Positions 26,415-37,208 of a DNA stretch of 64,000 nucleotides are shown here, in pieces. Numbering within the stretch: position 1 is the first letter of the stretch; each line of letters opens with the position of its first letter. The DNA lies in contig NZ_CP063400.1 in NCBI RefSeq assembly GCF_021729865.1, forward strand, positions 3,534,001 through 3,598,000, written 5' to 3'. The position numbers were made by a program, and so were the translations under genes. This DNA is from Hydrogenophaga sp. SL48. GTDB lineage: Bacteria; Pseudomonadota; Gammaproteobacteria; Burkholderiales; Burkholderiaceae_C. The notes under the pieces are model-generated. The model had not been told where the DNA came from and ran no database searches. It saw nothing but the letters and a program-made list of their open reading frames with translations.

Positions 26415-27437
26415 CTACCCCAGCAGCGGCACGCGGTTGATCGCCATCGCCGCCGCCGCCGTGCGTGTCTCGACCCCCAGCTTGGCGTGGATGCGCTCCA
26501 GGTGTTTCTTCACCGTGGCGGGGCTCGATCCGAGGATGTCGCCGATGTCGCGGTTGATCTTGCCCTTGACCACCCAGTACAAGACCTCGGCCTCGCGCGC
26601 CGTCAGGCCGAAGGACTGCACCAGGGCTTCGAGCACGGCGGCGTCCGAGGTCTCCTGCATCACGATCAGCCAGTCGCCGCCTTCGCCTGGCGCTTCCACC
26701 GTCTCGGCGCCGTCCTGGTCGCCCACGCGCTGGTGCAGGCGGAAGGTGAGGCGGCGCGGGCCCTGTTCCAGCGTGAGCCTCGGTGGCTCGCGCTGGGCCT
26801 GGGCCTCGCCCAGGTGACGGCGCAACCATTGCAAGACCTCGGGCGGCGTGTCGGGCGCCACCGTGCCGCAGTAGCGCTGCAGCAGGTCGCGCGCCAGCGG
26901 GGTCTGCCACATGAGGCGGCCGTCGCGCTCGCGCACGGTGATGGTCGCGTAGCCGAAGGCATCGAGCGCGTAGCGCGCCTGGCTGCGCTCCACCGCGCCC
27001 TGGCGCGCGTGGCGCGCCGAGCGCAGGTGCACGCCCATGCGCGCCATCACCTCGCGCGGCTTGATGGGTTTTGTGACGTAGTCCGCGCCGCCCGCGTCGA
27101 GCGCGGCCACGAGGTGTTCGGTCTCGGTGAGCCCGGTCATGAAGATGATGGGAATCTGCGCGGTGGCCGGGTCGGCCTTGAGGCGGCGCGCGACCTCGAA
27201 GCCGTCGATGCCTGGCATCACCGCGTCGAGCAGGATCACATCGGGCAGGGCCTGCGTGGCGCGGCGGATGGCGGACTCGCCGTCGAGCGCGACCAGCACG
27301 GTGTAGCCGGCTTCGTCGAGTGCGTCGTGCAGCGGCGCCACGTTGTCGGGCACGTCGTCCACGATCAGCACCACCAGGGCATCGGGCGACGGCAACTGCG
27401 CCGACAGGCGCTCGGGGGAAGGGGTGTCGGTATTCAT
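26415..27437 (-). CDS. LuxR-type response regulator
   Basis: A 340-residue two-component regulator. REC domain (about 22-140) with acidic pocket VDD, phospho-acceptor Asp71 in LLDAVMPG and Lys in YVTKPIKP. A middle region of about 120 residues (150-270) looks like a degenerate PAS-type domain. The C-terminal LuxR/NarL helix-turn-helix (about 275-335) has FGLTAREAEVLYWVVKGKIN and SPATVKKHLERIHAKLGV. The start overlaps the stop of the upstream sensor gene (TGATG), so this is its cognate regulator. Targets are unknown; the adjacent urease genes are candidates. Confidence 0.9.
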   Translation of the reverse strand: MNTDTPSPERLSAQLPSPDALVVLIVDDVPDNVAPLHDALDEAGYTVLVALDGESAIRRATQALPDVILLDAVMPGIDGFEVARRLKADPATAQIPIIFMTGLTETEHLVAALDAGGADYVTKPIKPREVMARMGVHLRSARHARQGAVERSQARYALDAFGYATITVRERDGRLMWQTPLARDLLQRYCGTVAPDTPPEVLQWLRRHLGEAQAQREPPRLTLEQGPRRLTFRLHQRVGDQDGAETVEAPGEGGDWLIVMQETSDAAVLEALVQSFGLTAREAEVLYWVVKGKINRDIGDILGSSPATVKKHLERIHAKLGVETRTAAAAMAINRVPLLG

Positions 27438-30400
27438 CACGGAAGCGTGGCGCTTTGTTGCAGACGCTGTTCGATCGCCTCGAAACGGAACTCGCGCGCC
27501 AGGGTGCGCAGGCCCTGGGCGAAGTCGGCCTGCTCGGGGCGCTGGCGCACCCAGTCGTCCAGCCAGTTGACGATGCCCTTGTAGTAACCCAGGCGCACGA
27601 GTTCGAGCAGCGGCGCCAGCTCGGCCGCGCTGCTGGCGGCCGGCGCCTGAGGCGCATGCGCCCGCTGCCCGCTCTGCGTCGCACCCTCAGCCGTGATCCA
27701 TTGCAGGCCCAGGCGCTGACCCAGCCAGGCCAGCAGGTCGTCGCGCCGCACCGGCTTCACGAAGAAGTCTTGCGGGCTGTGGCCGAGGTCGCCTTCGCCT
27801 TCGATCTGGAGGCCCTTGTCGAAGGCGTTGGCCGAGACGATGGCCAGCGGCACACCGCCCCAGCCGCGCGCACCCAGCCGGCGCACGGTCTCCCAGCCGT
27901 CGATGCCGGGCATGGCGAGGTCCATGAAGATGGCGTGGGGCGCGCCCTCGCCCGCCGGATTCAGCGCATCGACGATGGCCAGCGCGTCGTGGCCGCTGGT
28001 GGCGAGCGTCACCTCGAAGCCCAGCGGCTGCAGCCAGCGCGCGATGAGCTCGCGATCGCTCTCTTCGTTGTCCACCACCAGCACGCGCCGGCGCTCGCCC
28101 TCGTAAGCGGTGATCGACGGCGCAACGATCTCGCGCCGCACCACGGCACCGTGCAGCTCGGGAAGGAACAGGCGCACGCTGAACACCGTGCCTTCGCCCA
28201 GGGTGCTGCGCACCGTCATCTCGCCGCCCATGAGGTCGGTCAGCATCTTGGCGATGGTCAGGCCCAGACCGGTGCCGGTGCTGCCCGCACCGGTCGCGGC
28301 AGCGGCCTCGGCCTGGCCGCGCGCGAAGGGTTCGAACACCCGGTCAAGCTCCTGCTCGGCCATGCCGGGGCCGGTGTCGTGCACCTCGAACACGGCCATC
28401 TCGCGCGCGTGCGCCACACGCAGCCGCACCTCGCCCTGGCGCGTGAACTTCACCGCGTTGCCCAGCAGGTTGATGAGGATCTGGCGCAGGCGCTTCTCGT
28501 CGGCGCGCACGGCGTCGGGCAGGCGGCTGCCGCTCTCGAACGTGAAGCGCAGGCCCTTGGCCGCGGCCTGCAGCTCGAACATGCTCGCCACCTCCTGCAT
28601 GGCGTCGGCAAAGGCCATGGGTTTCACATCGAGCTTGAGCTTGCCGGACTCGATGCGCGCGATGTCCAGCGTGCCCTCGATCAGCGACAGCAGGTGTTCG
28701 CCGCCGCGGTGGATGACCTTGATGGCCTGCGCGCGGTGCGGCGCGATGTCGTCGTCCTCCTGCAGCAGCTGGGCGTAGCCGAGGATGCTGTTGAGCGGCG
28801 TGCGCAGCTCGTGGCTGATGGTGCTGATGTAGCGGCTCTTGGCCTGGTTGGCCAGGTCGGCGGCCTGGCGCGCGCGCTGCAGCTGTTCATCGGTCTGGCG
28901 GTGCGACTCGATCTCGTGCATGAGCAGGCGCGTCTGCCGGTTCGACTCTTCCTGCGCCACCTCGCGGCTCTTGTGCGCCAGCACCAGCCACCAGGCCACC
29001 GTGGCCGCGATCAGCAGCAGCACGGCGTAGACCCGCAGGAAGCCGGTGCGCAGCGCGGCATCGAGCAGGCTCGCGTCGGCCACTGCTTCGAGCCCCTGCC
29101 CGAGGCCCTGCACCTGCTGCCGGTACAGGAGGCCGAGCACGGCCGCGAGCACCGGCGCCACCACCAGCATCAGCAGCAGGTAATGCGCCAGACCCGCTTC
29201 GAGGTAAGGCCACATGCGCTGCGGCAGCACCGTGCGCAAGGCGCCCTGCCACTGCTCGGAGAGGCGCGCGTGGGGTTTGCAGAGGTCGCCACAGCGCGCA
29301 TCGAGCGTGCAGCACAGCGAACAGATGTGGCCCTGGTAAGCAGGGCAGTGCGCCATGTCGGGCGCTTCGTACTCGCGCTCACAGATGACACAGCGCTGGA
29401 GCGAAGTGACACCTGAGACCGCGGCGGCACATCCCCGCGTTGCCCCCTCTCCCCCTGGGAGAGGGCTGGGGTGAGGGCAGGCGCCACAACCACCCGAGTC
29501 CTCTGCAGCGCGCGCGATGTAGTACCGCCCCCGCGTCGCCCAGGCGATCAGCGGCGAAGCGATCAACGCCGTCACCATCGCGATCACCGCCGAAAACGCC
29601 TGCGCCGTGTCGCCCATCAGGCCCATGTGGGCCGCGATCGACAGCGCCGAAGCCAGGCCCATGGCGCCCACGCCCACGGGGTTGATGTCGTACAGGTGGG
29701 CGCGTTTGAACTCGATGCCCGGCGGGCTCCAGCCCAGGGGTTTGTTGATCACCAGGTCGGCCACCACGGCCATGATCCAGGCGATGGCGAGGTTGCTGTA
29801 GAGCCCCAGCACCTCGCCCAGCGCGCGGAACACGTTCATCTCCATCAGCATGAAGGCGATCAGGGTGTTGAACACCACCCACACCACGCGGCCGGGGTGG
29901 CTGTGCGTCAGGCGCGAGAAGAAGTTGCTCCAGGCCAGCGAGCCGGCGTAGGCGTTGGTGACGTTGATCTTGAGCTGCGACACCACCACGAACAGCGCCG
30001 TGGCCGCCACCGCCCAGCCGTAGTTCGGGAACACGTACTCGTAGGCCGCGAGGTACATCTGGTTCGGGTCCACCGCGCGGTCGGGCGGCACCATGTGGCT
30101 GATGGCCAGGTAGGCGAGCAGCGCGCCGCCCAGCATCTTGAGCACACCCAGGATCACCCAGCCCGGCCCGCCGGCCAGCACGCCGGCCCACCAGCGCCAT
30201 GCCCGGCCTTTTTCGGGCGCCGGCATGAAACGCAGGTAGTCGGCCTGCTCCCCCATCTGCGTGATGAGCGCGATGCCGACCGTGAGCGCGGCACCAAACA
30301 GGTGCCAATCGAAATCCACGCCCGCACCAGATTCGCCCCCGTAATGCACCACATTGGAGAACGCACCGGGATCAAGCGTCCACACCGCCACGAAGGGCAC

Positions 30401-31003
30401 GAGCATCATCACCAGCCACAGCGGCTGGGTCCAGACCTGGAAGCGGCTGATGACCGACACGCCGTAGGTCACGAGCGGGATCACCACCAGTGCGCAGATC
30501 AGGTAACCCCAGGCCGGCGGGATGTCCAGCGCCAGCTCCAGCGCATAGGCCATGACCGCCGCTTCGAGCGCGAAGAAGATGAAGGTGAACGAGGCGTAGA
30601 TCAGCGAGGTGATGGTCGAGCCGATGTAGCCGAAGCCCGCGCCGCGCGTGAGCAGGTCCATGTCCACGCCGTAGCGCGCGGCGTAGACGCTGATGGGCAG
30701 GCCGGCCAGGAAGATGATCAGCCCCGTGACCAGGATGGCGAGCGCGGCGTTGACGAAGCCGTACTGCACCAGCAGCGTGGCGCCGACGGCTTCGAGGATC
30801 AGGAACGAGGCGGCACCGAACGCCGTGTTGGCCACGCGCCATTCGCTCCACTTGCGAAAGCGCTGCGGCGTGTAGCGCAGCGCGTAGTCTTCCATGGTCT
30901 CGCGGCCGACCCAGCTGTTGTAGTCGCGGCGCACCTTGATGATGCGCTGAGGTGCCTCGCCCAAAGGGGGTGCGCTGACTGGGACGGTGGGTTCAAGGTT
31001 CAC
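27437..31003 (-). CDS. NCS1-type permease / hybrid histidine kinase fusion
   Basis: An 1188-residue membrane sensor. Residues ~1-500 form a full twelve-helix permease of the NCS1 (cytosine/purine/allantoin) family, with RRDYNSWVGRETMEDYALRY and GYIGSTITSLIYASF. Residues ~509-520 are encoded by an inserted palindromic repeat. A Cys cluster follows (538-578: CVIC, HCPAYQGHICSLCC, CGDLC). Two further helices (~615-640, 675-695) precede HisKA with His731 in SHELRTPLNS, an HATPase (N box LLGNAVKFT, GxG boxes near 900) and a REC domain with Asp1028 in FMDLAMPG, then a ~90-residue tail. The response regulator gene overlaps its stop. Sensing of a nitrogen compound such as a urea precursor is inferred from the permease family and the urease neighbourhood. 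Confidence 0.88.
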   Translation of the reverse strand: MNLEPTVPVSAPPLGEAPQRIIKVRRDYNSWVGRETMEDYALRYTPQRFRKWSEWRVANTAFGAASFLILEAVGATLLVQYGFVNAALAILVTGLIIFLAGLPISVYAARYGVDMDLLTRGAGFGYIGSTITSLIYASFTFIFFALEAAVMAYALELALDIPPAWGYLICALVVIPLVTYGVSVISRFQVWTQPLWLVMMLVPFVAVWTLDPGAFSNVVHYGGESGAGVDFDWHLFGAALTVGIALITQMGEQADYLRFMPAPEKGRAWRWWAGVLAGGPGWVILGVLKMLGGALLAYLAISHMVPPDRAVDPNQMYLAAYEYVFPNYGWAVAATALFVVVSQLKINVTNAYAGSLAWSNFFSRLTHSHPGRVVWVVFNTLIAFMLMEMNVFRALGEVLGLYSNLAIAWIMAVVADLVINKPLGWSPPGIEFKRAHLYDINPVGVGAMGLASALSIAAHMGLMGDTAQAFSAVIAMVTALIASPLIAWATRGRYYIARAAEDSGGCGACPHPSPLPGGEGATRGCAAAVSGVTSLQRCVICEREYEAPDMAHCPAYQGHICSLCCTLDARCGDLCKPHARLSEQWQGALRTVLPQRMWPYLEAGLAHYLLLMLVVAPVLAAVLGLLYRQQVQGLGQGLEAVADASLLDAALRTGFLRVYAVLLLIAATVAWWLVLAHKSREVAQEESNRQTRLLMHEIESHRQTDEQLQRARQAADLANQAKSRYISTISHELRTPLNSILGYAQLLQEDDDIAPHRAQAIKVIHRGGEHLLSLIEGTLDIARIESGKLKLDVKPMAFADAMQEVASMFELQAAAKGLRFTFESGSRLPDAVRADEKRLRQILINLLGNAVKFTRQGEVRLRVAHAREMAVFEVHDTGPGMAEQELDRVFEPFARGQAEAAAATGAGSTGTGLGLTIAKMLTDLMGGEMTVRSTLGEGTVFSVRLFLPELHGAVVRREIVAPSITAYEGERRRVLVVDNEESDRELIARWLQPLGFEVTLATSGHDALAIVDALNPAGEGAPHAIFMDLAMPGIDGWETVRRLGARGWGGVPLAIVSANAFDKGLQIEGEGDLGHSPQDFFVKPVRRDDLLAWLGQRLGLQWITAEGATQSGQRAHAPQAPAASSAAELAPLLELVRLGYYKGIVNWLDDWVRQRPEQADFAQGLRTLAREFRFEAIEQRLQQSATLP
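29445..29477. repeat. Palindromic CCCTCTCCC/GGGAGAGGG repeat inserted in the sensor kinase gene
   Basis: CCCTCTCCC-CCT-GGGAGAGGG followed by CTGGGGTGAGGG, a motif that is widespread as an intergenic repeat in proteobacterial genomes. Here it is in frame in the sensor gene and encodes the peptide HPSPLPGGEG in the linker between the permease domain and the Cys cluster. Confidence 0.75.
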
Positions 31004-31090
31004 TCACGGCTTTGTGCAGCATTCGTGCCACGGCTGCGTTTTTCATGGGGGTCTGCGAAACTGCAAGGCCACACACCGGACACCCTCAGC

Positions 31091-31936
31091 ATGCGGCAAC
31101 TCTCCCCCCAGGGCCAACAGACCCTCAACGACATCGCCCAGCGCCATGGCTTCAGTTTCGACGCCACGCTCTCCATGCTCGAATCCGTGATCCACGGCAA
31201 CGGCAGCATGGCCCAGTTCAGCCACCCCGAATTCAGCGGCTCGGGCCAGTGGATGCGCGGCGGCATGACCATGGTCTCGGACATGTTCAACAACCACCTC
31301 AAGGGCCGGGTCGACAACCTCTGCAGCGAGCTGTCCGACCTGATTGCCAACCAGCCCGAGCTGCTGCACAGCGGCAGCTTTCAAAGCCAGAGCCAGGGCG
31401 GCAGCGGCCACCACCAGATTCAGGCGAACCATTCGGTTGGTTCTCCATATCAGGGCGACAACGGCTTCGGCGCCAACAGCCTGTTCGTGCCACCCGAGCC
31501 CGGCACCAGCGGCGACTGGTGGCCGGCCGACCTGCGCTGGCCCAACAGCACCGGCGCGCAGAACCACGTGCGTTACGCCTGCTTCGCGCAGGCGCGGCGC
31601 CTGGCGATCGAGGTCCACGGCTCGGTCACGGTGTACGACACGCTGGACCACCAGATCGGCGGTTTTTCGCAGCAGCAATCCGCCGGCGGCACGCTGTCGT
31701 TCTCCAGCCAGTACGGCCTGATCGACGTGGCCAGCCTGCCCGTGGTCTCGCGCGACGGCATGGCCGTGCCAGCCCCCGCACCGGTGTCTGGCGGCTTTCA
31801 GCCCAACAACCCACCCGACGCGGGTTCACCAGACATCTTTGCCGCCATCGAACGCCTGGCCGGCCTGCACGCCAAGGGCATGTTGACCGACAGCGAATTC
31901 AGCACCAAGAAGGCGGAGCTGCTGGCCCGGCTCTGA
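31091..31936 (+). CDS. SHOCT domain-containing protein
   Basis: A 281-residue protein. The C-terminal 33 residues ([20 protein letters not shown] then a [12 protein letters not shown] end) are a SHOCT domain, a short helical oligomerisation/targeting module. The N-terminal ~85 residues are predicted helical, followed by a Gln/Gly/Ser-rich linker (about 95-130) and a ~90-residue beta-rich part ([20 protein letters not shown] onward). No signal peptide. Function unknown. It sits between the sensor gene (divergent) and ureA (55 nt downstream), so it may be co-transcribed with urease. Confidence 0.75.
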   Translation: MRQLSPQGQQTLNDIAQRHGFSFDATLSMLESVIHGNGSMAQFSHPEFSGSGQWMRGGMTMVSDMFNNHLKGRVDNLCSELSDLIANQPELLHSGSFQSQSQGGSGHHQIQANHSVGSPYQGDNGFGANSLFVPPEPGTSGDWWPADLRWPNSTGAQNHVRYACFAQARRLAIEVHGSVTVYDTLDHQIGGFSQQQSAGGTLSFSSQYGLIDVASLPVVSRDGMAVPAPAPVSGGFQPNNPPDAGSPDIFAAIERLAGLHAKGMLTDSEFSTKKAELLARL

Positions 31937-31991
31937 GGGCAGGGGCACGGAATTTGCTCACAGGTTCCATCAAACGACCAAAGAACGCGCC

Positions 31992-32294
31992 ATGGAACTG
32001 ACCCCTCGAGAGAAAGACAAGCTGCTGATCTTCACCGCCGCCCTGCTGGCCGAGCGGCGCAAGGCGCGTGGCCTGAAGCTCAACTACCCCGAAGCCGTGG
32101 CCCTGATCTCGGCCGCCGTGATGGAGGGTGCGCGCGACGGCAAGACCGTGGCCCAGCTCATGAGCGAGGGCCGCAACGTGCTCACGCGCGCCGACGTGAT
32201 GGAGGGCATCGCCGAGATGATCCCGGACATCCAGGTCGAGGCCACGTTCCCGGACGGCACCAAGCTCGTCACCGTACACGATCCGATCGCCTGA
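31992..32294 (+). CDS. ureA: Urease subunit gamma
   Basis: A 100-residue structural subunit of nickel urease. Textbook Ure[39 protein letters not shown] and [13 protein letters not shown]. The gene opens the urease cluster. ureD, often directly upstream in relatives, is absent here. Confidence 0.97.
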   Translation: MELTPREKDKLLIFTAALLAERRKARGLKLNYPEAVALISAAVMEGARDGKTVAQLMSEGRNVLTRADVMEGIAEMIPDIQVEATFPDGTKLVTVHDPIA

Positions 32295-32309
32295 TTCCCG
32301 GAGTCCGCC

Positions 32310-32471
32310 ATGAAACACCTGCTCACCCTCGTCACTGCCCTCACCACCCTGCCCGCCCTGGCCCACGACGGTCACGGCCTGTTCGGCAGCCACTGGCACC
32401 CCACCGACGCGCTGGGTTTTGTGGCGGTGGCCGGCCTGATCGCGCTGGCGGTCTGGCTGTCGAAGAAGTGA
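32310..32471 (+). CDS. Small histidine-containing membrane protein between ureA and ureB
   Basis: A 53-residue protein starting [20 protein letters not shown], a signal-peptide-like start, then a His-rich stretch ([12 protein letters not shown]) and one hydrophobic segment ([16 protein letters not shown]) ending SKK. The ATG lies 15 nt after the ureA stop and the TGA 10 nt before ureB, tight operon spacing that supports a real gene. The His-rich start resembles the N-terminus of HupE/UreJ nickel permeases, but the permease body is missing; metal binding is a guess. Confidence 0.7.
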   Translation: MKHLLTLVTALTTLPALAHDGHGLFGSHWHPTDALGFVAVAGLIALAVWLSKK

Positions 32472-32481
32472 GGGAGCGCCC

Positions 32482-32790
32482 ATGATCCCCGGCGAATACC
32501 TGATCGACGACGGCGAACACGCCCTCAACCCTGGCCGCCGCACGCTCACGCTGGTGGTGCAGAACACGGCCAACCGGCCGGTGCAGGTGGGCTCGCACTA
32601 CCACTTTGCCGAAACCAACGCTGCGCTCGGCTTCGACCGCGATGCAGCGAAGGGCATGCGCCTGAACATCGCGGCGGGCACCGCCGTGCGCTTCGAACCC
32701 GGACAACAACGCACGGTGGAGTTGGTGGACTTTGCCGGCGACCGCATCGTGTTCGGCTTTCGCGGCCTCACCCAAGGAAAGCTGAACTAG
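32482..32790 (+). CDS. ureB: Urease subunit beta
   Basis: A 102-residue structural urease subunit with the typical [20 protein letters not shown] start, [13 protein letters not shown] and [20 protein letters not shown]. It would normally be followed at once by ureC; here a 1.7-kb opposite-strand gene intervenes. Confidence 0.97.
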   Translation: MIPGEYLIDDGEHALNPGRRTLTLVVQNTANRPVQVGSHYHFAETNAALGFDRDAAKGMRLNIAAGTAVRFEPGQQRTVELVDFAGDRIVFGFRGLTQGKLN

Positions 32791-32804
32791 CGCCACATGC
32801 CAGA

Positions 32805-32880
32805 GGCACCGAGGAACCGGCTTTGCCGGGCCTCTGGTGCCGCCCCCCGGCAGGGGGTGACGCCGCAAGCGGCGCGGGGG
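32805..32880 (-). repeat. 3' intergenic element, copy 5 (after the beta-helix lipoprotein gene)
   Basis: On the minus strand it begins at the base after the stop of the leftward lipoprotein gene: C-run, CGCCGCTTGCGGCG hairpin, C5/G6 hairpin, CCCGGCAAAGCCGG hairpin. It also separates the convergent ureB. Confidence 0.72.
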
Positions 32881-34620
32881 TCAGTTCGAGATGCTTGTGC
32901 GCGTGACCACAGGCTGGCCGGGCGCGGCCAGCACGAAGAAGCCCGGCAGACCAGCGGTGCCGAAATTCGTGGCCGGGTTGCGCACAAACACCGAGTCGCT
33001 GAGGTTCATGAGGCCGCTGCGGTCGTTGCTGACATAGAACACCGCGCTGCCGCCCTCGACACCGTAGTTGTCGCTGACCATGCTGCCGTAGACCGACAGG
33101 GTGAAGAAGTTGCCGTCGTTGTAAATCGCCCCGCCACTGCCGCCGCCGGGTGTGCCCGCACGCGCCGGATTGGCGCCATGGCCCACCGCGGCGTTGTGCG
33201 TCAGCAGGCTGTTGTAGACGCTGTAGGACACGCCGATGCCGCTGAGTGCGCCGCCGTTGGAGCAGCGGTTGCCCAGGCCCAGGCCACCGCCAAACGTGCT
33301 GCTCACCACGTACACCGGGTTGTTCTGGTACATGCTCAGCACCCGCACCGCGCCGCCCCCCATGTCGGGGCCGGTGGTCTCGCACCGGTTGTTGGTGAAG
33401 ACGCTGTTGACGATCTTGAACTGCCCGCCCCGCACGAAGATGGCACCGCCGCCGCCCCCGTCGGTGAGCTGGCCGATCGAGTTGCCTTGGGTGAACCCGA
33501 TGTTCTGCACCGTCAGCCGCGGCGTCTCTTGGTTGTTGCAATGGGATGTGGTCCACACCTGGGCCGAATCGCAGGTGTTCTGGTAGAGGATGCGCACGCT
33601 GTCGCCACCGCTGAGCGTCACCAGCCCGCCGCCGTCCAGCGTGACATCGGGCCGGTTGTTGAACACCTTGGCCGTGCGGGGCAGGGTGATGGTCACCGGG
33701 TTCGGACCGCAGTTGAACCGGATCTTGCCGCCCAGGGCCACGGCCTGCACAACCGCTTCCCCGGTGCAACTCGCCGGCGTGCCGCTGCCGATCAGGTGAT
33801 TCGGCTGGTTGGTGTCCACCACCCGACCCTCCGGCGGCACAGGCACGGGGTTGCCGTGGTAGCCCACACCCGGAGGGGGCTGAGGCTCGGCCTCTCCCAG
33901 CACGTAATAGGCAATGCCCTCGTAGCGGTACTGAGGCAGGCTGGCAATCACCTGCCCGGCCTCGGCGGAGCTGGTCGTGAAAAAGTGGAAACCGCGGCTG
34001 GCGACGTAGAACCGGTAGAGCGGCCGGAACCCGGTCCCGGCCACCGTGCTGGCGTGGTAGGCCACGCCCTCGTAGGTGAACTGCGGCAGGTTGGCCACGA
34101 TGTGGTCGCGCTCGGACTGGCTGATGGTGTAGAAGTGCACGCCCGTCTGGCCATTGAAGAAGCGGTACACCGGGCTCAGCGCACTGTCGGCGGTGCCGCT
34201 GGCCTGAAACGCCAGGCCTTCGTACGCCAGGGAAGGGAGGGTGGCGATCACCCTGTCGCGCTCGGTGGCACTGGCCGTGTAGAAGTGCGCCGCGCTGTGG
34301 CGATTGAAGAAGCGGTACACGTTCACCGGCGTCAATGCCTTGGCAGCGAAATCCGTCGAGGGGGTCCCGTCTTCTCCGGCGCTCAAGCCCGATTGCTGCA
34401 CCTCAGCCGCGTTCAACTCGGACGCCTTGAGCCAGGGGTCCCGCTCGGCGGTCTCTGCGACGCTCGTGTCAGCCGCAGCCACCGCCTTGCTGTCCGCGAC
34501 CTCGGCGGCTTCGTTGCCTCCGCAGCCGGTCAGGCCCGCCACCCCCAGCAGCCACACCGAGACACATCCCCATGCCACCAGGCTTCCGGTCCATGTCCGT
34601 TCACCGTTTCTCATTGCCAT
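32881..34620 (-). CDS. Lipoprotein with three DUF5648-type repeats and a right-handed beta-helix
   Basis: A 579-residue predicted secreted lipoprotein. The start at 34620 (MAMRNGERTWTGSL) gives a signal with lipobox LTGC. About residues 95-225 carry three copies of a ~40-residue motif, YRFFN/V, HFYT or HFFT, SERD-type acidic turn, ASLPQYRYEG and A(Y/F): DUF5648-like. Residues ~240-579 are beta-helix repeats of the choice-of-anchor/POMP type with FNCGPNPVTITLPRT, DVTLDGGGLVTLSGG and several GGG-AIF/IYN turns. Probable surface or adhesion role. It lies antisense inside the urease operon between ureB and ureC. Confidence 0.8.
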   Translation of the reverse strand: MAMRNGERTWTGSLVAWGCVSVWLLGVAGLTGCGGNEAAEVADSKAVAAADTSVAETAERDPWLKASELNAAEVQQSGLSAGEDGTPSTDFAAKALTPVNVYRFFNRHSAAHFYTASATERDRVIATLPSLAYEGLAFQASGTADSALSPVYRFFNGQTGVHFYTISQSERDHIVANLPQFTYEGVAYHASTVAGTGFRPLYRFYVASRGFHFFTTSSAEAGQVIASLPQYRYEGIAYYVLGEAEPQPPPGVGYHGNPVPVPPEGRVVDTNQPNHLIGSGTPASCTGEAVVQAVALGGKIRFNCGPNPVTITLPRTAKVFNNRPDVTLDGGGLVTLSGGDSVRILYQNTCDSAQVWTTSHCNNQETPRLTVQNIGFTQGNSIGQLTDGGGGGAIFVRGGQFKIVNSVFTNNRCETTGPDMGGGAVRVLSMYQNNPVYVVSSTFGGGLGLGNRCSNGGALSGIGVSYSVYNSLLTHNAAVGHGANPARAGTPGGGSGGAIYNDGNFFTLSVYGSMVSDNYGVEGGSAVFYVSNDRSGLMNLSDSVFVRNPATNFGTAGLPGFFVLAAPGQPVVTRTSISN

Positions 34621-34783
34621 CTCGAACCCACTTTGCCAACCGCCACAAACACCGTCTGCCCACTCAAACACCCGCCTCACTGGCACAGTTCATGCTCAAG
34701 TCCAGCACACCCAAAATTTCCCAGAAGATTTGAACATCAACCCGCGGCACGGCTCGCACGAAAAAGATACTGTTGTGAACTTC

Positions 34784-34839
34784 GGTTACCGGCGCACCCC
34801 CTGCCAGGTTGCGCCTGTTGCGCGCGGTCACCGGTAACC
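34784..34839. promoter_or_regulatory. 9-bp inverted repeat upstream of ureC
   Basis: GGTTACCGG (34784-34792) and CCGGTAACC (34831-34839) are exact reverse complements 38 nt apart, ending 41 nt before the ureC ATG. Since ureC is cut off from ureAB by an antisense gene, it needs a promoter in 34621-34880, and this dyad may belong to it. No clear -35/-10 pair was found by eye; nothing else is recognisable in this 260-nt gap. Confidence 0.35.
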
Positions 34840-34880
34840 TTGTTCAATCTCGTGCGCCTGCCAGAACCCAGGTGAACCTC

Positions 34881-36599
<1,719 letters not shown>

Positions 36600-36620
36600 A
36601 ACTTTATTGCTCGTCTTTTC

Positions 36621-37208
36621 ATGCTTCAAGTTTCCAAGCTCATCCCCCAAGGCCAGGGTCTCGCGCCGGCGCTGGTGCGCCGCGCCGCGCACCTGGAGCT
36701 GGACTGGGATGTGCGCCAGAAAAGCCGCTTCGACGCCACCGCCTCCAATGGCCGCAGCGTGGGGGTGTTTCTGCCGCGGGGCACCGTCGTCCGGGGTGGC
36801 GACGTGCTGATCACGCAAGACGGTTCCCTGCTGCGCGTCGTGGCAGCCCCGCAAGCCGTGCTGAAAATCACTGCCTGCACCGACCACGGTCACGGCCATG
36901 ACCACGACGGCGCGTTTGACCTGATGCGTGCCGCCTACCACCTGGGCAACCGCCACGTGCCCATCGAGCTGAAGCCCGATCACCTCAAGATCGAGCCCGA
37001 CCACGTGCTGGCCGACATGCTGCGCGCCATGCACCTGAACGTGGCCGAGGTGCGAGAGGCCTTCGAGCCTGAAGGGGGCGCCTACACAGCGCACGGCAGC
37101 GCACCGGCGGGTGGACACGCCCACCATGGTCATGCGCATGCCCATGGTGGTCATGACCACGGGCACGGCCACGCGGGCCACGGTCACCATGACCATGACC
37201 ACGGCTGA
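36621..37208 (+). CDS. ureE: Urease accessory protein UreE
   Basis: A 195-residue nickel metallochaperone. N-terminal peptide-binding domain with [18 protein letters not shown] [20 protein letters not shown], then the metal-binding domain with [15 protein letters not shown] and the Ni-site His in [10 protein letters not shown]. The C-terminal ~50 residues are extremely His-rich ([20 protein letters not shown]). It follows ureC by 21 nt and overlaps the ureF start. Confidence 0.95.
   Translation: MLQVSKLIPQGQGLAPALVRRAAHLELDWDVRQKSRFDATASNGRSVGVFLPRGTVVRGGDVLITQDGSLLRVVAAPQAVLKITACTDHGHGHDHDGAFDLMRAAYHLGNRHVPIELKPDHLKIEPDHVLADMLRAMHLNVAEVREAFEPEGGAYTAHGSAPAGGHAHHGHAHAHGGHDHGHGHAGHGHHDHDHG

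Noticed and set aside
29471..31090. Long N-terminal extension (540 codons) of the SHOCT gene
   Set aside because: It is antisense to the NCS1-kinase gene and low-complexity; the real start is the ATG at 31091 after an intergenic gap.
37111..37194. Earlier ureF start giving a Met/Thr-rich N-terminus
   Set aside because: That segment is the ureE His tail read in another frame; UreF homology begins only after the ATG at 37189/37195.
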